Source of the DNA: Atopsyche davidsoni
Taxonomy: Eukaryota > Arthropoda > Insecta > Trichoptera > Hydrobiosidae
Assembly (NCBI GenBank): GCA_022113835.1
Contig: JAILWY010000023.1
Location: 4,092,001 to 4,156,000 of the forward strand
Length of the DNA: 64,000 nucleotides
Direction of reading: 5' to 3'
The position numbers and the translations under genes were made by a program. Positions 1-14,029 of this stretch are shown here, one piece after another. The notes beneath the pieces are model-generated. The model was not told where the DNA came from, searched no databases, and was given only the letters and a program-made list of their open reading frames with translations. Numbering within the stretch: position 1 is the first letter of the stretch; each line of letters begins with the position of its first letter.

Positions 1-455
1 AACTAAATATATACTTGAGACAAACTTCTAGGATAAATTCACTTAATGAAAAACCGGGCATTGCTTTGGCATTGTACGACGGTTTAGTTAATTTTAATAC
101 TTTTACAAAAGCTCTGAACAAATTATTTTTACATTAAAGTTGGTTAATTTCTAAGCTGTAAGATATATATATATATATATTAATTTGAAAAGAGTGTAGA
201 TATTCAAACTAGAGATTTTCTTCTTAATCCTGGATAAAAATGGTATCCCAAATATATTAAATATTTTGACAGAAATTACTTGGTGGAATTCTATTATAAT
301 TTTTTGACAACAAGCAGTCTCCGACCTAAGATATTTCCGAAATAAAATAAAAAAAGTAAAACATCACAAATTTTTTTTTTTCAATAACTTGCATGTGTTA
401 AAATTTTTATTATTTTTAAACATTTTATTTTCGACGCACCATAATTTTGCAAGGC
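1..455. other. AT-rich non-coding sequence with (TA)n run
   Basis: Nothing coding is seen. A (TA)n microsatellite of about ten units lies at 162-181. Confidence 0.6.
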
Positions 456-690
456 GTTTCCAAGTGATGACCGTGGCAGAAGAGGCGTCTGACCGAGACA
501 TAAATCATTCGCAGTATGGAAATGTATGGATTCCCATACGCTCCGTATCGATCGTGCTTTCCCCCATACACGCTTCCCTGCATTGTGACGTCCGCCCCGG
601 CTCGCGGGTCATTTAAAACGCATTAAGCAAGCCGCGGATGCGTGGACGCGCATCCGCGGAAACGGAGGGAGCAGATGACTTGCCACTTAA
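456..690. promoter_or_regulatory. GC-balanced block, candidate regulatory element
   Basis: This is about 230 bases of much higher GC and complexity than the surrounding AT-rich DNA, with no convincing reading frame. It holds a perfect 11-base inverted repeat (632-642 and 649-659, CCGCGGATGCG, 6-base loop). It could be conserved regulatory DNA or an old repeat fragment. Confidence 0.25.
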
Positions 691-1514
691 GAAAAAATAT
701 TAAGACATGCCGAGTGCTGTAAATAAACTATGGGCGAGAACGCCTTTGTTTGTGGGTTTTAACATAGAAAATATGTACAAGAATTTCAAAGGCATCGTTT
801 TGAACTTTAGAGAAGAAAAAATATGATATACAATAATTTTTATTAAATCGAAAATTCCTTTTCTACGTAAATTTTTTTTTAAAAATTAAGCAGCGGTATT
901 TTTTATTTAATACGTCTTAGAACTACTAAAAAATACGATGTGTGTAAATCCCTTGATCCTGTGCGCAGGTTGTGACTTTGGTGGTAGCGTACATGGAATT
1001 TTCTATTTTCGTTAAGGAATTTAGCTATGGATTAATGTGTTAAAAAAACTCTTAGTACATGGGTTGTTTTAAGACTAGAACTTAATAAACAATCAAAATA
1101 TTAAAAATTAAAACAAAATAATTCTAATCAAAAACTATAATAGCCATTTTAAATTATCCAAGGAGTAGTGAAACTGAAATAAAATTAATAATAAACTTTT
1201 AGTCTTAAATTATTTATTTATTATTTTGTTTAAATTTGTAAGACCTAGTAAGGTTTTTTATTTATTATAAATCATTGTATACGAGATCACACCTCTAAAT
1301 TTAAAAACCATTTTTGATAATATATTTGCAAAAAAACGTTAATAAATACATCTCAAATGAAATAATTTACATGTCTATAAATTTGAAAGAGTTATGAGTA
1401 TAAGTAATTCAAATTTATTTTATTTACTACCAACTCCATAAAGTACGATGCGTTTACTTAAAAAAATATTATATCATGTACTATGTAAATTTTTATATTT
1501 ATTTTTTCAATTGG
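691..1514. other. AT-rich non-coding sequence
   Basis: No coding, RNA or repeat structure recognised. Confidence 0.5.
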
Positions 1515-1580
1515 AGACTCAGAAATAGCTCACAGAGCGTGAGATCGAACCCCACGCGTGGCATTCTTTCAACACATCTA
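1515..1580 (-). mobile_element. tRNA-derived SINE fragment
   Basis: On the minus strand the sequence GGGGTTCGATCTC matches a Pol III box B (T-arm) and sits in a short GC-balanced block. No matching box A or acceptor stem is visible, so this is a SINE fragment rather than a tRNA gene. Confidence 0.4.
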
Positions 1581-2855
1581 AACTTACGATAGTCATAAAT
1601 CTTTTATTCTTGGTAGTTACCATGATTGAGAATTTATTGATCGGAATGAATATGTAAACGAATGAAATAAGTAAAAAAAAATTATTCCATTACCGACATA
1701 ACAAAGCTCTTTTTTTTTAAAATAAAAATTCAATAAACAATAATCAATTGTTTTTTACCCCAGCAGCCTTATAGTAATAGGTTTTGAACTGAGCGATATC
1801 AAGGTATGTACGATTACTAACAAATTCCACAATACTTACACGTAGCCAATGTGTTTGATATCTACGATGTACAAATCTTTATACTGATATCGAGCTACAG
1901 ATTGAAAGATTCTTTGTATATCATCGCCACATTATTTATTAATATAATTTAAATAAATTGAAATAATAATGCAACAAACTTGTAATGCTTCAAAAATAGT
2001 GCAAATAATTGTTGCATGTTGACATACATTGTGTTTATATTGAAACATTACAATTGTTATGCACCCATCATTGTTTTTCAATCAGCGGAAACGTATTTTT
2101 AAATATGCTATCTCAAAAATCAAAATTATAAAATTAACTTGCATATTATAAATATAATGAACAAAAAGTATTTAGTTTTTTTTTTTCAATAAATTTTTAA
2201 CATTGATACATGAACATAGTGGACCTTAAAAACAAAAAACGTATCAATTTAGCAAAAAAAATTAGAAATTTTCTCTTTGTTTACGTTCACATGCGAATCA
2301 ATTGTTTAAAGACTCTATCTAACAATTTGTATATAAGCAAATCTTGTGAGCAATATATTCAATAAATAACGTTTGTTACAACTTGCGATCTATGGTACAT
2401 TATTTAATCGATCATATTAAGTAATACATGATCGACCATACTTAATAATTTAAAGAATGACAGTGGCGTAGTTAAACCTCTTGTCCACATTATAAACTTG
2501 TAAAGCGTGCGCAGTAGCGGATTCCAGAATAGTAATTATTGGCGAAGCATTATGGTGTTCTTGATTATTATGGCTTTTTAAAAAGCAGTTTCTTTTCATG
2601 CAAAGGTCAACACATGTATAAACGGTACAGAATTGATGAAATTAAATATCAAACGCACCTAATTTATAAATAAATAAATTTACAAATGTTACAACTAAAA
2701 AAAAATTAAAAAAGTTGCTGGTATCAAAAAGAATAATACAAACGTTAATTTGTAATGAAACATGCATTTTCGACATATAAGTAACAGCTCTGCCTTGAGT
2801 CCCGATACTTGAATCAATTTACAACATAGATTAACTTATAAAAGAACCAAGTTGT
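1581..2855. other. AT-rich non-coding sequence
   Basis: Nothing recognisable was seen on either strand. Confidence 0.5.
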
Positions 2856-3035
2856 TGAACTCGCAATGCATCGATGCACATGCAGACTGCACGGCGCACC
2901 GATATTGTAATTCGTGGCCATTTCGAAGATCCAAGGTCACGGGGCGTGTCCAGATGAAATAGTCGGCCACGCAATAATGGCCTCTGGGAGTATGAATGCG
3001 TACAAGGCTGCGGAAACTCCCATTAAAAATCACTT
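2856..3035. promoter_or_regulatory. GC-balanced block with FTZ-F1-type site, candidate enhancer
   Basis: About 180 bases of high-complexity sequence sit inside AT-rich DNA. TCCAAGGTCACG at 2930-2941 fits the FTZ-F1/ERR nuclear receptor half-site (YCAAGGYCR). A 65-codon open frame on the minus strand covers it but resembles no known protein. Regulatory function is inferred. Confidence 0.3.
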
Positions 3036-5583
3036 AGAGGTGTTTTTTTAAGTAAACACGTGAAAAAGAGATGAAAATGTCTTCCGGCCTTTTCTACGCG
3101 GAGCTACCGGAGAATGACAAGCTCTGTCTCGCTGGGCACTGTAATTACCCTCTTTTATTAATAAGCTCGGAATGTATTTACACTATCTCTACTTCAACGT
3201 TTACATAAAAATCTACGCTGCTCGATCCAAACACTCAGCAACCATTGCACTTTAATTCATACTGAGAGAGCTATATTGCACTATCATCGTGAATACTTGT
3301 TGTTATGCACAGTCAGTCACTAATCCATATCCACGTAAGCTAATGATACCATCCTTAACCCTTACGCTCAAGTATCTAAAAGCCATTTGAGACTGCCGTC
3401 TATAAGTTATGTTTGACGAACATTGGTTTGATAAATTATAGTTATCACTAAGTTACAAAGTAAACGTGTATCTGCCGAAAACTGCAGCGTATAAGCGAAC
3501 AGATAGTTTGTTAAATTTATAAAATCTTACAAATATACGCATTATTTGTATAATAATAAAAATGTAGATTCACTAAGAAATTCAAGCATACTTGGGATTC
3601 CTTGGCAATTTTTTTGTTTTTTGTTTTTGGTTGCTTTTCTGTATTACAACTTGACAATCTGTTATAGTGGTGCAATTAATCTGATGTATTTTAACACTGA
3701 AAAGAGAATCAGTATACCGGACGTTGTCAATTATACGAGAAAAGTAAGGGTAGTTTTCAGGTCCAAGATCATTTTTGTAGTAAAATCGTTTATACAACCA
3801 AAATATCATTTCTGTCATTAAAATAAATTTATAATATGCCATAAGCAAAAGTAATTTACTAAATTTATTGGGTTTATTACATATCTCATAAATATAACTG
3901 CTTGCTCAAATTTGGACCTTACTGCGTGCCACTGCTAAATAGGTATTTTGAAATATAACTATGTACCTAGGTTTATAAATACAGTGGCCTCAAAAAGGAG
4001 GTACACACAGGTATGTACTGCCTAGTGTATTATATAAATAAAAAAAAAACATAATCACACACGGCGACACGTTTGATAATGTCAACATAGGCACGGTGTC
4101 CGCCATTGTTGTTTTGTAATTGAGGATGGACGTCATTTGGCAGCCATTGTGGTCTGCCGGTGGTAAAAAATAATAAATAATATTCCTAATGGCAAGCAGG
4201 GCAGCCCACGCCGAGGAAGCCTTGGCAAGTCACAAAAAAACACGACAAATACCGACTCAACACTTCAGCTCAAAGGTCCAAAATTTTCCTGCTCAAAATA
4301 TATGACTCGATTGAAATAAATAAAATCATTCCGTTTTTGAGACTCGGTGTCTCTGCAGTGAAATGATAATACGAGACATTTAGCATTAATATGCTCAACC
4401 TCATTCATAGTAATATATTTTTGAAGATTAGCATACTACCCATTAATATGTTTTACCTCGACTGAAGGTAATTTTATTTAACATGTACCTATTACAAAGA
4501 TATAAACAATATTTTAACCGACTAAAGTGAAATTGACTTTTTCCATAAAGAATAAATGTGATCTTTCTGCTAAAATTATACTACTATAAAGGTTTATTAT
4601 TAAGACAGAATTTTAACCTTTATTTTTATGTATATTAAATTAGACTGTACTCAATCAAGTCTATTGGAAAATGCATGAAAAAAAAAACAGTTAAATAAAA
4701 CCTCTAATCAAATGAAAAAAATCTTCTATTTTGATTTTTTAAATAATAACAATTACCTTTTTTTAAAACCAACTTTCTATTATGTTTAAAAAAATAAGTA
4801 TCTCGTGTAATTGAAAAAGGACTAACAATAGACTAAAAAATAGACTCCATTTTCATTTGATAAAAACAATCACATAAAAAAATTGCAATGCCTTTTTTAA
4901 ACTAAGATATTTGCTTATATTAACAGAGCACTCAATGTACCTAGCTATTTCAGAAAATATTCTACTATTTATGTGGTAAAGCCGAATATAATATGATTAA
5001 ACGTGGATTTCAGTATTATGATAAAATATTGTAATTAACATACAATTTTTTATTACTTATGTCAACCATTTTGTGATATTTAAAATCATTTTATGATAAA
5101 ATTAACTAGAATCTTATTACGTAAGCATGCGCTTCACTGGTGAATTAGTTAGCACGCCACTGCTAAGCCATAGGTCGACTCAAGAAGGAAATTGAAAAAA
5201 ACACCAAAATACGATTAGGTAGACATTTAAAGTTTTGAAAATCAAAGTCAGTCATCATATTTGTTTTGTCATGATGCAATGACAACTGTAAGCCATGATG
5301 ATTCTCACGGACCACAATGGCCAACAAAAAACACAAACTCCATGACTTTTTCAAAGCCTAATGACTATTTGATGGTTTGTTATTATTATATATGGCTTTG
5401 TGAGCGCTCTCCGCATGAGAGACAGTATGAACGTCAGGAGCTCCGGTGAGAACGAGGCGAAGCTGTGCTCGGCTTGCTCGTTGCAGATTTGTCAACTATA
5501 AACCAACAGCAACATTTTTTATGCCTAGAGAAGTATAAAAAGTATTGTAGAGACACCAAAAAAAAAATATTATGTAGAAAATC
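3036..5583. other. Non-coding, mostly AT-rich sequence
   Basis: No gene is supported. A more GC-balanced patch at 4060-4240 carries repeated GCCATTGT words but no clear function. Two short overlapping open frames on opposite strands at 3546-3848 are AT-rich and unconvincing. Confidence 0.45.
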
Positions 5584-5795
5584 TAAGATGTCTACACATA
5601 CAGCGACACAACTTGAAGCCGATGTGCAATTAGCCAATAGCGTCCATTTCTGTTGAGCGCTTTTTTATGGTTCAACTTAGCTATTGACCAGATACTATTT
5701 TATTGTCAATTGTGTCGCAGCGCGTGAAGAAGGCTTTAAGTTACCTACAGACGTCGAGGCACAACCGACAAACAAATGGTAACTAGCAAATACCT
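5584..5795. mobile_element. Palindromic MITE-like family, copy 1 plus adjoining half copy
   Basis: The left end (from about 5590) carries a TCTACACATACAGCGACACA-type terminus. The right end (to about 5740) carries its inverse, TTGTGTCGCAGCGCGTG. A further partial terminus, CACAACCGACAAAC, follows at 5741-5795. The same termini recur at 10.3, 17.9, 29.2, 36.1, 41.6, 41.8, 43.0 and 45.9 kb. Confidence 0.6.
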
Positions 5796-6780
5796 TCCTT
5801 TTTCACGTTTCAGTTGGCAAAACTTCAAACAACACCCGAAATAAAACAATTCTATTGCTATATATAATCTATATTGTTATATTGCTATGCTTGACCAATT
5901 CAACTTGCTTAATCTGAGTGAGTTGCAGCGACTAACTAGTCGTACAACAATGATGATTACAAAAATAACTGATTCAGTACTTAAATCGTGCTCGGAGAGG
6001 TACGCTCAACACTTGGAGAGTAAATTTTTGAAATGACACTCAAGTCCAAAGCGCAAATATATCTAAATTATCGCTGACAAGTCAATAGAAGTCAACATGC
6101 GGAATTGATGTCAAAAGCAAGAGTATATTTTATAATATGGGTAGCTCAAGTATTGATGGTATGGTAATTGATTTGTTTTGACCTTTAATAGAGACGTCTA
6201 GATAAAGTGACATCAAGGGTGAGCCTTGATCCTGACTGTATGCATAATGAGCAAAGTACACACTGATGCTACTATTAAATGCCTATTAAGGTTAATAACT
6301 TCTAAGAAATATTGCAATTATATATAATGGGAGCAAGTCTTTTTAATGCAATTTTTGGTACGGCAAGACATCGGTGTAATAACTATATTACAATTTTCAA
6401 AAATGCATTTTACTTTGCGATACTTTCAACTATAGAGTATAGTTAAATATAATTGTTAAATCATATCAGTGCGATATTGTCTTCTAAAAATAGAAATACT
6501 TAAATAAGCATAAATATAAATTTAATGATTTTACTTCACGAAAGCAATGATATGGAGTTGTTCAAACTCCAATAATAAATCGAAAAAGTTTAAAAGATGT
6601 GTATTCATCAAACTGATAGAAATTAAAAAATATAATTGCTAGAGAACCATGGATCGTCAGAAGCGTAGAAACTACGGATACGCTGGAAATATTGAAATGT
6701 CTAGAAGACGGCAACAAAGTTAAAAAAAAAAAACAACTGCTTATAATCCCATAATACTTTAGTATTGTCAAATCAGGCGT
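5796..6780. other. AT-rich non-coding sequence
   Basis: No supported feature. Confidence 0.5.
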
Positions 6781-7030
6781 AATTTGTATGATTCTCGGCC
6801 TGGAAGGCAGCGGAGAGAGATGGCCGCGCGACTCACGCGAGTCTCCATTTTGACATGTCTTCGAATTCATGTCAAAATATCCAAAAGTACAAAAAATCCG
6901 CTAAAGATGTCTCCGTTCTTCAGACACGCGCAGCCATCATCATCATCAGCCATTACGAAATGGCGGCTGAATTCGGTCACACGATGGCGGGTTTCCATTG
7001 TTATGGAATTAATAGAATTTAAATAGATTT
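6781..7030. promoter_or_regulatory. GC-balanced block with Pho/YY1-like ATGGC sites
   Basis: The block contains AAATGGCGGCTG (about 6958) and CGATGGCGGGT (about 6982), both close to the YY1/Pho consensus, and AGATGGCCGCG near 6818. An 11-base perfect inverted repeat, ATTTTGACATG, lies at 6847-6857 and 6868-6878. No reading frame is convincing. It may be a promoter, a Polycomb-type element or chance. Confidence 0.25.
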
Positions 7031-7290
7031 ACCCTTGGCTGTCTGACGACAGAACTGAAGATCATTCCTTGCGCACAGAAACAATGTTACCAGATATCAT
7101 AAAATAAAACAAAAACATCGACTTGTGAGAGAAAAAATCACGTCGTTCTTCCCTGTTGTTATTATTTATACAATCAAGTTTTCCGTTTGCTTAACCCCTT
7201 ATCTTACTACTTTTGATTACTTAATTTATTTTTTAAGTCACAGCTATTGATTTTGAATGATGCTAGTAGCAAAATCATAAACATACATAC

Positions 7291-7339
7291 GCACACTCAC
7301 ACACATATAAATATATATACATATGTGTGAGTGTGTGTG
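7291..7339. repeat. CA/TG microsatellite forming a hairpin
   Basis: A (CA)-rich arm at 7292-7308 faces a (TG)-rich arm at 7321-7339, separated by an AT core, so the tract can fold on itself. Confidence 0.6.
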
Positions 7340-7494
7340 AAAAATTAAATTGCAATAAAAACATTTTAACGAAAGCGAGGAAAGGCTGGCTTTAAATATT
7401 TGGTAATTTACGTTCACCACTACGTTTCGTGCAATTGATTTCCCATGAATTCGGAATTGAATTAAAGCGAATCGAGTGAATCCTCCGATAGTAT

Positions 7495-7575
7495 CGCCTT
7501 CACTGAACCCGAGACCTCGGGGTCACGAGCCATTGATCACCCCACAGCTGTGGGTCGAACCACTCGGCTAATTAT
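7495..7575 (-). mobile_element. tRNA-derived SINE head
   Basis: On the minus strand TAGCCGAGTGG (7570-7560) matches Pol III box A, and GGGTTCAGTGA (7510-7500) is a degenerate box B about 60 bases downstream. The segment does not fold into a full tRNA with an acceptor stem that I can see, so it is a SINE 5' region. Confidence 0.5.
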
Positions 7576-7599
7576 TAATAAGCCAGTGGCACCGAACGG

Positions 7600-10316
7600 G
7601 TCGATTCTATAGAGTTGTCCAACTTGAATGGGGTATAGTTTTTTTTGTACCTCACAAATGGGAGCTATTTTGAAGTCACCTGTAACTCTAACTAATTATC
7701 TGAGTGAAAATTTCAGGATTAATTAACCGGTTAAATCTAATTTTAACATATCTTTAAATTTTATTATTGAATTAGAAATTATATTGCACATTTATAATAA
7801 ACAGTAAAAAAATGTTAAATGGAAAAAAAAACTATTTCAATATTTATATCACTAGTTTTGCACGTAATCGTCGTATACTCAGAATAGGTTTATTAAAAAA
7901 TGTTATATTTATAGGTATTATAATTCGTCTTTACGAAAATGAACCCAGTGTGCTTGTCTTTATTGGCGGAATGTTTTTTTTATTTCTGTTTGTGAGTCGA
8001 TACTTTATTTTCTTCGATATTAATAACCGGCTTTGAACGTGTAAAAATAAGGTTAACCATTTTTAAAGAAATAAAAATACAAAATTTTCAAAACAATATA
8101 AACTGGTTTAAAAGATTAAATTGAAATGCAGTTTCGCTTAATACCTAATCAATAACGAACCCTACGTAGAAACAGGCGATGTCCATTACAGTGAGTCAAT
8201 TATCTATTTATCCCGAATATTGATTCGTGACGGAAGCTAACCTGCTTACTTGTACAATATCCATATTATAGTTGCCATCATGCATATAATTTAATCCATA
8301 CTCGGGTTCATGAAATGTAGAAATGTAAATTAGCAATATATAATATATACTAGGTATTTTTTTTTGTGCAAATAAAAGCATGCCCCTTTCTAGGAAAAAT
8401 AGCAATAAAAGTTTCATACAAATAAATATTTCAAAAAATAATGTATTGCTGTCTTTGCACATCCTGTGCGATGCGAATAAAATATATAAATTATTAGGCA
8501 CGGCGGAAATATGGACCAGTGAACCTGAAACTCTAAATAAGTATTTAATGCCATGTCGTGTTCATGCATTCAATGCTTTAAAAAACTTATTTAAAACTCG
8601 AAAATACCTTTACGTTTTTATGTATCAATACGTGTAAAAACTGCTTGTGACTTTAATTTGCACTTGTTATTTGAGTCGTGTGGAATCAACGCAGTAATTT
8701 GCCTTTAAGTCAGCGACGGCATTTTAACCAAAAATAATTTTTCTTATGTATTACTCTAATATTTTTTCCAATGTACTGAATTAAACAATGTGCTTTATAA
8801 AACATGCCTTAACAAGAAATACTTAAACGTCCTGCATCAAACTGAATATTTGTAAGTAAGTAATTTTATTTTTTGTGACAGATGAGAGAATATCGCAAGT
8901 ACTTCGGATATTTTGTTTAAAAATGTGTGTTTAAATCAGAACAAAAATATTTGATTATTTTGTAATGCGTGTATATTTTTAATTTAAATTATTAACAGCA
9001 CGCAAAACATACCGCAAAAGTTTATTTTTCGCGTTAATTCAGTCAGGTTGATAGGATAAAAACTACATTTCTATTAATTAAAAAAAATATGATTTAATTA
9101 AAAGTTTTCTTAAAAAGTCCATGCGGAAATTTGCGCAAACTTATAAAATGAACATTTGCAAAATTTATATTTTTAACATTATTTATTAAATTCGTATTTT
9201 TATTTTAAAAAATCTAAATTACTGATATCAATGTAATTGTTTTATCAAAAACCACTTTGGATCTTTAAAAACTTTTTTGTTTTACATATTTGAAATAGTT
9301 TAAATGCGTACTTTTTATACTCTGAATAAAAAAAGGCCACATTATGCTAGTTATAATTTGATCTGATAATTTATTTGCTATATTTCTTTGATATATAATA
9401 GGTATTTGTTGAATAAAATCAACAATAATCTAATAACAAAATTAAAAAAATAATACTAAAACAAGGTATTTCATTTTTCTTTCATTTAAAAACCACGTTT
9501 TTATAAAGAAATTTAAAGAAACCTAAAGCCATTTCCGATAGCCATTGCCGCTCTGCTATGGATACCTATTTTTATGTTACTCTTTAAATCACAAAATGGA
9601 TACAATGATACCCTAATGTTTAATTTTTACAAGGATTACAATAGAAGCGTGTTAAAACCACTGTATTAATATTATCATTATTTGAACACCTGTATAAAAC
9701 AACACGCACTGGCAATTCATTTTTCTGCCGTAAATCTAGTATCTTTGAATTTATTCTTAGTTGCTTTAAAACCAAACCGTTTATGTTAAATAAATTAATG
9801 AAGACTAATTACATTATTTTTGAGATATATGTTTTTATAATTATTTATGCACTTAATTGTATTGAACGCAACTGTATATATTACAAATTCGGTTGTAGAA
9901 TGTATAATAAATTATTAAAAAAATATTTTAATTTCAAATTTTTAATAGCTTATATTTCTAAATAAAAATAATAAATTATATTAACAAATCGTCACGACGA
10001 GCTCGATAGGTATCATTCAGTTTTTTCATAAGTAAATATTATTTTTGGTGTGCATTGAGTTTTCTACACCTAACGATATTTTTAGAAAATAATTTTGTAA
10101 GCAGATTATTTTCAGTTTGTGTGCATAAAGCCACAATACTAAATATATAAAAATACTGACATGATGAACTTTACACGCAGTTAAAATAAACATAAGCTAG
10201 AATTTTTAATCCGACTGTAGGAAAAGCTACCGACCACCCGAACCCGAGACAAAAAGCTCATTAGGGTTCGTCGCAGCTTTATCGTACCCACACTATAATT
10301 CTCGAATAATAAAGCT
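7600..10316. other. AT-rich non-coding sequence
   Basis: No gene is supported. Short open frames at 7812-8036 and 8208-8637 are AT-rich and overlap others on the opposite strand. Confidence 0.45.
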
Positions 10317-10372
10317 TTCTCTATACGCTACGATACAACTGACAACCGAATAGTAACTAGCCAATTGTGTTA
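10317..10372. mobile_element. Palindromic MITE-like family, partial copy
   Basis: It carries one terminus only (TACGATACAACTGACAACCG, then AATAGTAACTAGCCAAT), matching the ends of the copies at 29.2, 36.1 and 41.8 kb. Confidence 0.5.
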
Positions 10373-10723
10373 TTTACTTGGGTTAAACCATCAAGATTTA
10401 CCAAAAATAACGGAACGTTAAGTAATTGCAAATCGTTGCAAGTCATGTCGCAATTTTTTTGATCGATGGGAGCGCGTGAAATTAGTCGGGGATTATTTAA
10501 AAAAAATGACTGCACTCGCTGAATAAAAGATATTTAAATAAAAAATATCAAGTTTAAGAACAAGGGCAATATTTTCGACATTATATTTGCAGAAGATATC
10601 AACGCAATCGGAGTGGCATGGCGGTCAAAAAACAAGTGTATTGAGTATCTAGTCAAACGACTCTTCTTTCAAAGAATCTAAGGATCGTTATTAAAATAAA
10701 CTTATTATTCTCTCAGCGGTATT

Positions 10724-10942
10724 TTAATTTTGACGAATGGCTGGAGCTAAGGGTGTCAAGAGAAGCTTATAAAAATGTTTCGCACAGAAGTCGATGAATT
10801 TAATTGTCTCTGTGCGCCTTGAGGGAAGAAAAACAATCGTAAATTTCTCATTCTGCTCGTACCCGGCAAAGAAATTCTCCACAAGCATTCTCCAGTTGCC
10901 TGGTACAAGAGCTGACCCAGCCAAGCGAGAAGAAGAACTCAA
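10724..10942 (-). CDS. Orphan candidate coding segment, unknown protein
   Basis: This is an open frame of 72 codons in an island of balanced base composition inside AT-rich DNA. The middle reads like protein (LVPGNWRMLVENFFAGYEQ, then a basic-aromatic stretch ending LLLTPLAPA). I do not recognise the family. There is no clear splice site or promoter, so it could equally be conserved non-coding DNA or a degraded exon. Confidence 0.2.
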   Translation of the reverse strand: MSSSSRLAGSALVPGNWRMLVENFFAGYEQNEKFTIVFLPSRRTETIKFIDFCAKHFYKLLLTPLAPAIRQN

Positions 10943-13900
10943 TTAATGTTTTACTGCGAATACTGCGGCATTGCTACTGCTCATGACTCCTAAATTATTG
11001 TATATTTTGAGTTATTATTGCTTTATAAGATATGCACGTACCAGCGTGTTCCTCTGAGATACACTTGAAACGTGAATTAATAGTGTAATGCCTTGATTTA
11101 TGGTCAGATCTTCATATACATCATTATAATAGAAAACACAAATGCATTTTTTGCACGTAACAAATTTTCATACCGTACAAACTATTTTCTTTGATTAATT
11201 TTATTCAATTTTTATTTCAATGGAATCCTTCAATAATTCTATTCAATATCATACTACTAATTCTATCATTAACTATTGCTAGTAATATAAGGCAAGAATG
11301 CAATCAAACAAACACAGGCCAATCGAATTCAATAGTTTTTACTTGTTTTAATTTAGTAGAGTAGGTTTTTACCCAATCAAAATATACAGAATAACTAAAA
11401 CTATATAATCTATAATAAGTATAAAATATTTCTGCTTTGAGATTTTGCCTCGCATATTAAAATTAAATTTAAAAATAATGCAAAGCATTTAAAGATTAGT
11501 GTTTTTATGTTTTAAACACAAGAAATATTATAATATTTTGAATATTAAAATTTAAAATCAGTTGGCTTAAAATAAAAATATGTAAAAAAATACTTAAAGC
11601 GACGGTTACTTATCTCATAGTAAAAAAAATGTATCTATTCCATACATCAAATAACAAATCTACATATTAAGATATATGGCTTTATAATACTTTGTTTATT
11701 TACTTATTTAAATTTAACCTCTCTTATAATAATACGATATTACTTAAATCTATGGTTTTTAAAAACCTATTAAAAACTCCAAAATGAATAATGGTATCAC
11801 CATAAAATCAATTGTGTAGGTACAAACGGCAATCCAAAAGCTTATGTGGAGGTGTTAAAAAGATTAACCATAATCATGAAAATTCCTTTGGTTATATAGT
11901 TTAGAATTTTCCTTTTCTATCCTTAGTTTCATATAATTTTTCTAATCGTTATTTCACCATCCCATCCCGCGTAGAGATATTTGCATCTCCCGATCATTCA
12001 AATCAAATTTATTAGCGTCACTTGCGATAATTCAATACCTTACAATCACTACCCTCGAAAGAGGGGTGATTGACAAATATGACATTAATAGATTCAATAA
12101 ACGTTAGCTTCAGGGGTGATCTGATCTTACTGATTGGTAAAGTTATTCGTAAATAATATTTAGCTCATAAATAAATTATATTTGGCTATAACACCTCAAT
12201 AATCTTTCATCCTAAAAACATATAACCGTTTCATATCAATGATTGCTTACTTATTTTTAAATTTAAAAAATAACATCGCAATGGTTTAATAAATTTATAA
12301 AGAAAATATTAGCGACCAATAAACTGAATTCTGAAAACTGAAAAAGCTGATCAGAATTCATTTTTTCGGGTGGTTTCTTTATAACATGATTATGATCATA
12401 AATATTACAATTACTTTTTCATCATCGCTGGATATTTAATATTCTAAGAAAGTATTCTTTAATTTAATAAATATACATTATAGCTAATAAAAAATGTAGT
12501 GCGTCAATAGATACACTTGCTGGATTATTTGTTACATTGACAATGCAACAAACTACTTGACTTAGAATAGGTTTACGGTCAGTTTTTCATATCTTAATCG
12601 TGACATCAAAGTTGTACGCAAAGAAAAAACACAAAAAGGCGATAGGTTAATATGAGTGCACAAGAGTGATGCGAACCTTTTTAGGGGCCGCGGGTGGGAT
12701 GAAACCTTTTTTTAGGGTATTTAGAGTTCTAATCTTGTCGTTTTCCGCCGCATTAACTAAACACACTGGAACCCCATAAAAGATGATAAGCCTCGTGTCA
12801 ACACATGCATCAAAAAACATTTTTATTTGAAGATTCTTTATTAAATTTGAACTTCTTTTACTACAAGAAATAAAAAGTTTTAACGTTTTAATATAGACGT
12901 GTATTATTTACTAACAACTTAATTATAAGGAATGAATAACCATCAATGCAGTTATAATGTTAAAAGAATATAAAAAATCTCATTTATTTAACATAAGCAT
13001 GTGGTAATTTTTTATTATAAATAGATTGTCACATTAATATTATTTTACCCACTTTTTAGGTTATTTTTGGAATTACTAATGGTAAAATTTATTTTAAAAA
13101 ACCACACTGCATTTTTACTAAATACGAACATTTAGTTTTATTTATTTATTTGATGCCGTTTAGAATAATTTTAATATTTTATTTTTTTCACGGTGCAAAA
13201 AAGGAATAATATCAATTAACTACTTTAAATAATACGAATTATAAAAATTGCTTTAAAAAAATCATTATAAATCTATAACATTTTTAGCAATTTTTGACAT
13301 TTGGAAAATTATCTATGAAAATAATTTATATTACTGATATTATATTTTGCTATTCGAATATGTAAGTAACTATTATCAGGGTGTAAAAATCAAATTCTGG
13401 CTGTATTTTTGGGCAGCGAATTTAAGTTGCATTTTTTTAAAAGCTTTTTATTGTGTCTATATTTTAAATATAATAATATAAATAATGTTACTTAGTGCCT
13501 TTCATCTCAGTATTTTTGGTTCTTGCACTATTTTAATAATCTAGTTAGAATCTACTCAATACGATAAGGGTTACGTTTCTAGTGTTCTTTTTTTGGCAAC
13601 GGTGAATAAACGTATAAAAATTTTATTATCTGGTATGTTTGTAAAATTGGCTACTTGTTACAATACCATTTGGCAATTAAAAAATTCACGTCAAATACAA
13701 ATTCAATAATTCTCAAAATCTGTCAAGCATCCAGATACAAAATAAAACAATGGTACATAGTATGACGTCGGAGGTACTTACAGGTTGTTCTGTTATCCAG
13801 CACTATTTAGTTGCAATAAACAAATCACGGTGTCAATTTAAACCACTGATAATCAATATCTCGCTTCGATCACAAATATCCACTGAGCTGGGATTCTCCA

Positions 13901-14029
13901 GCGTCCCCGGCCAGCATGCAAACTTCACAAAACAAAAAAACAAAAAAAAACCACCGCCGAAGAACAATTCACATTCACGAGTGTTCACGCAATTCGGAAA
14001 TATTCACTGCCGCACTTAATCCTTGCCAG
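10943..14029. other. AT-rich non-coding sequence
   Basis: No supported feature. A short open frame at 13750-14019 is not convincing. Confidence 0.45.
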
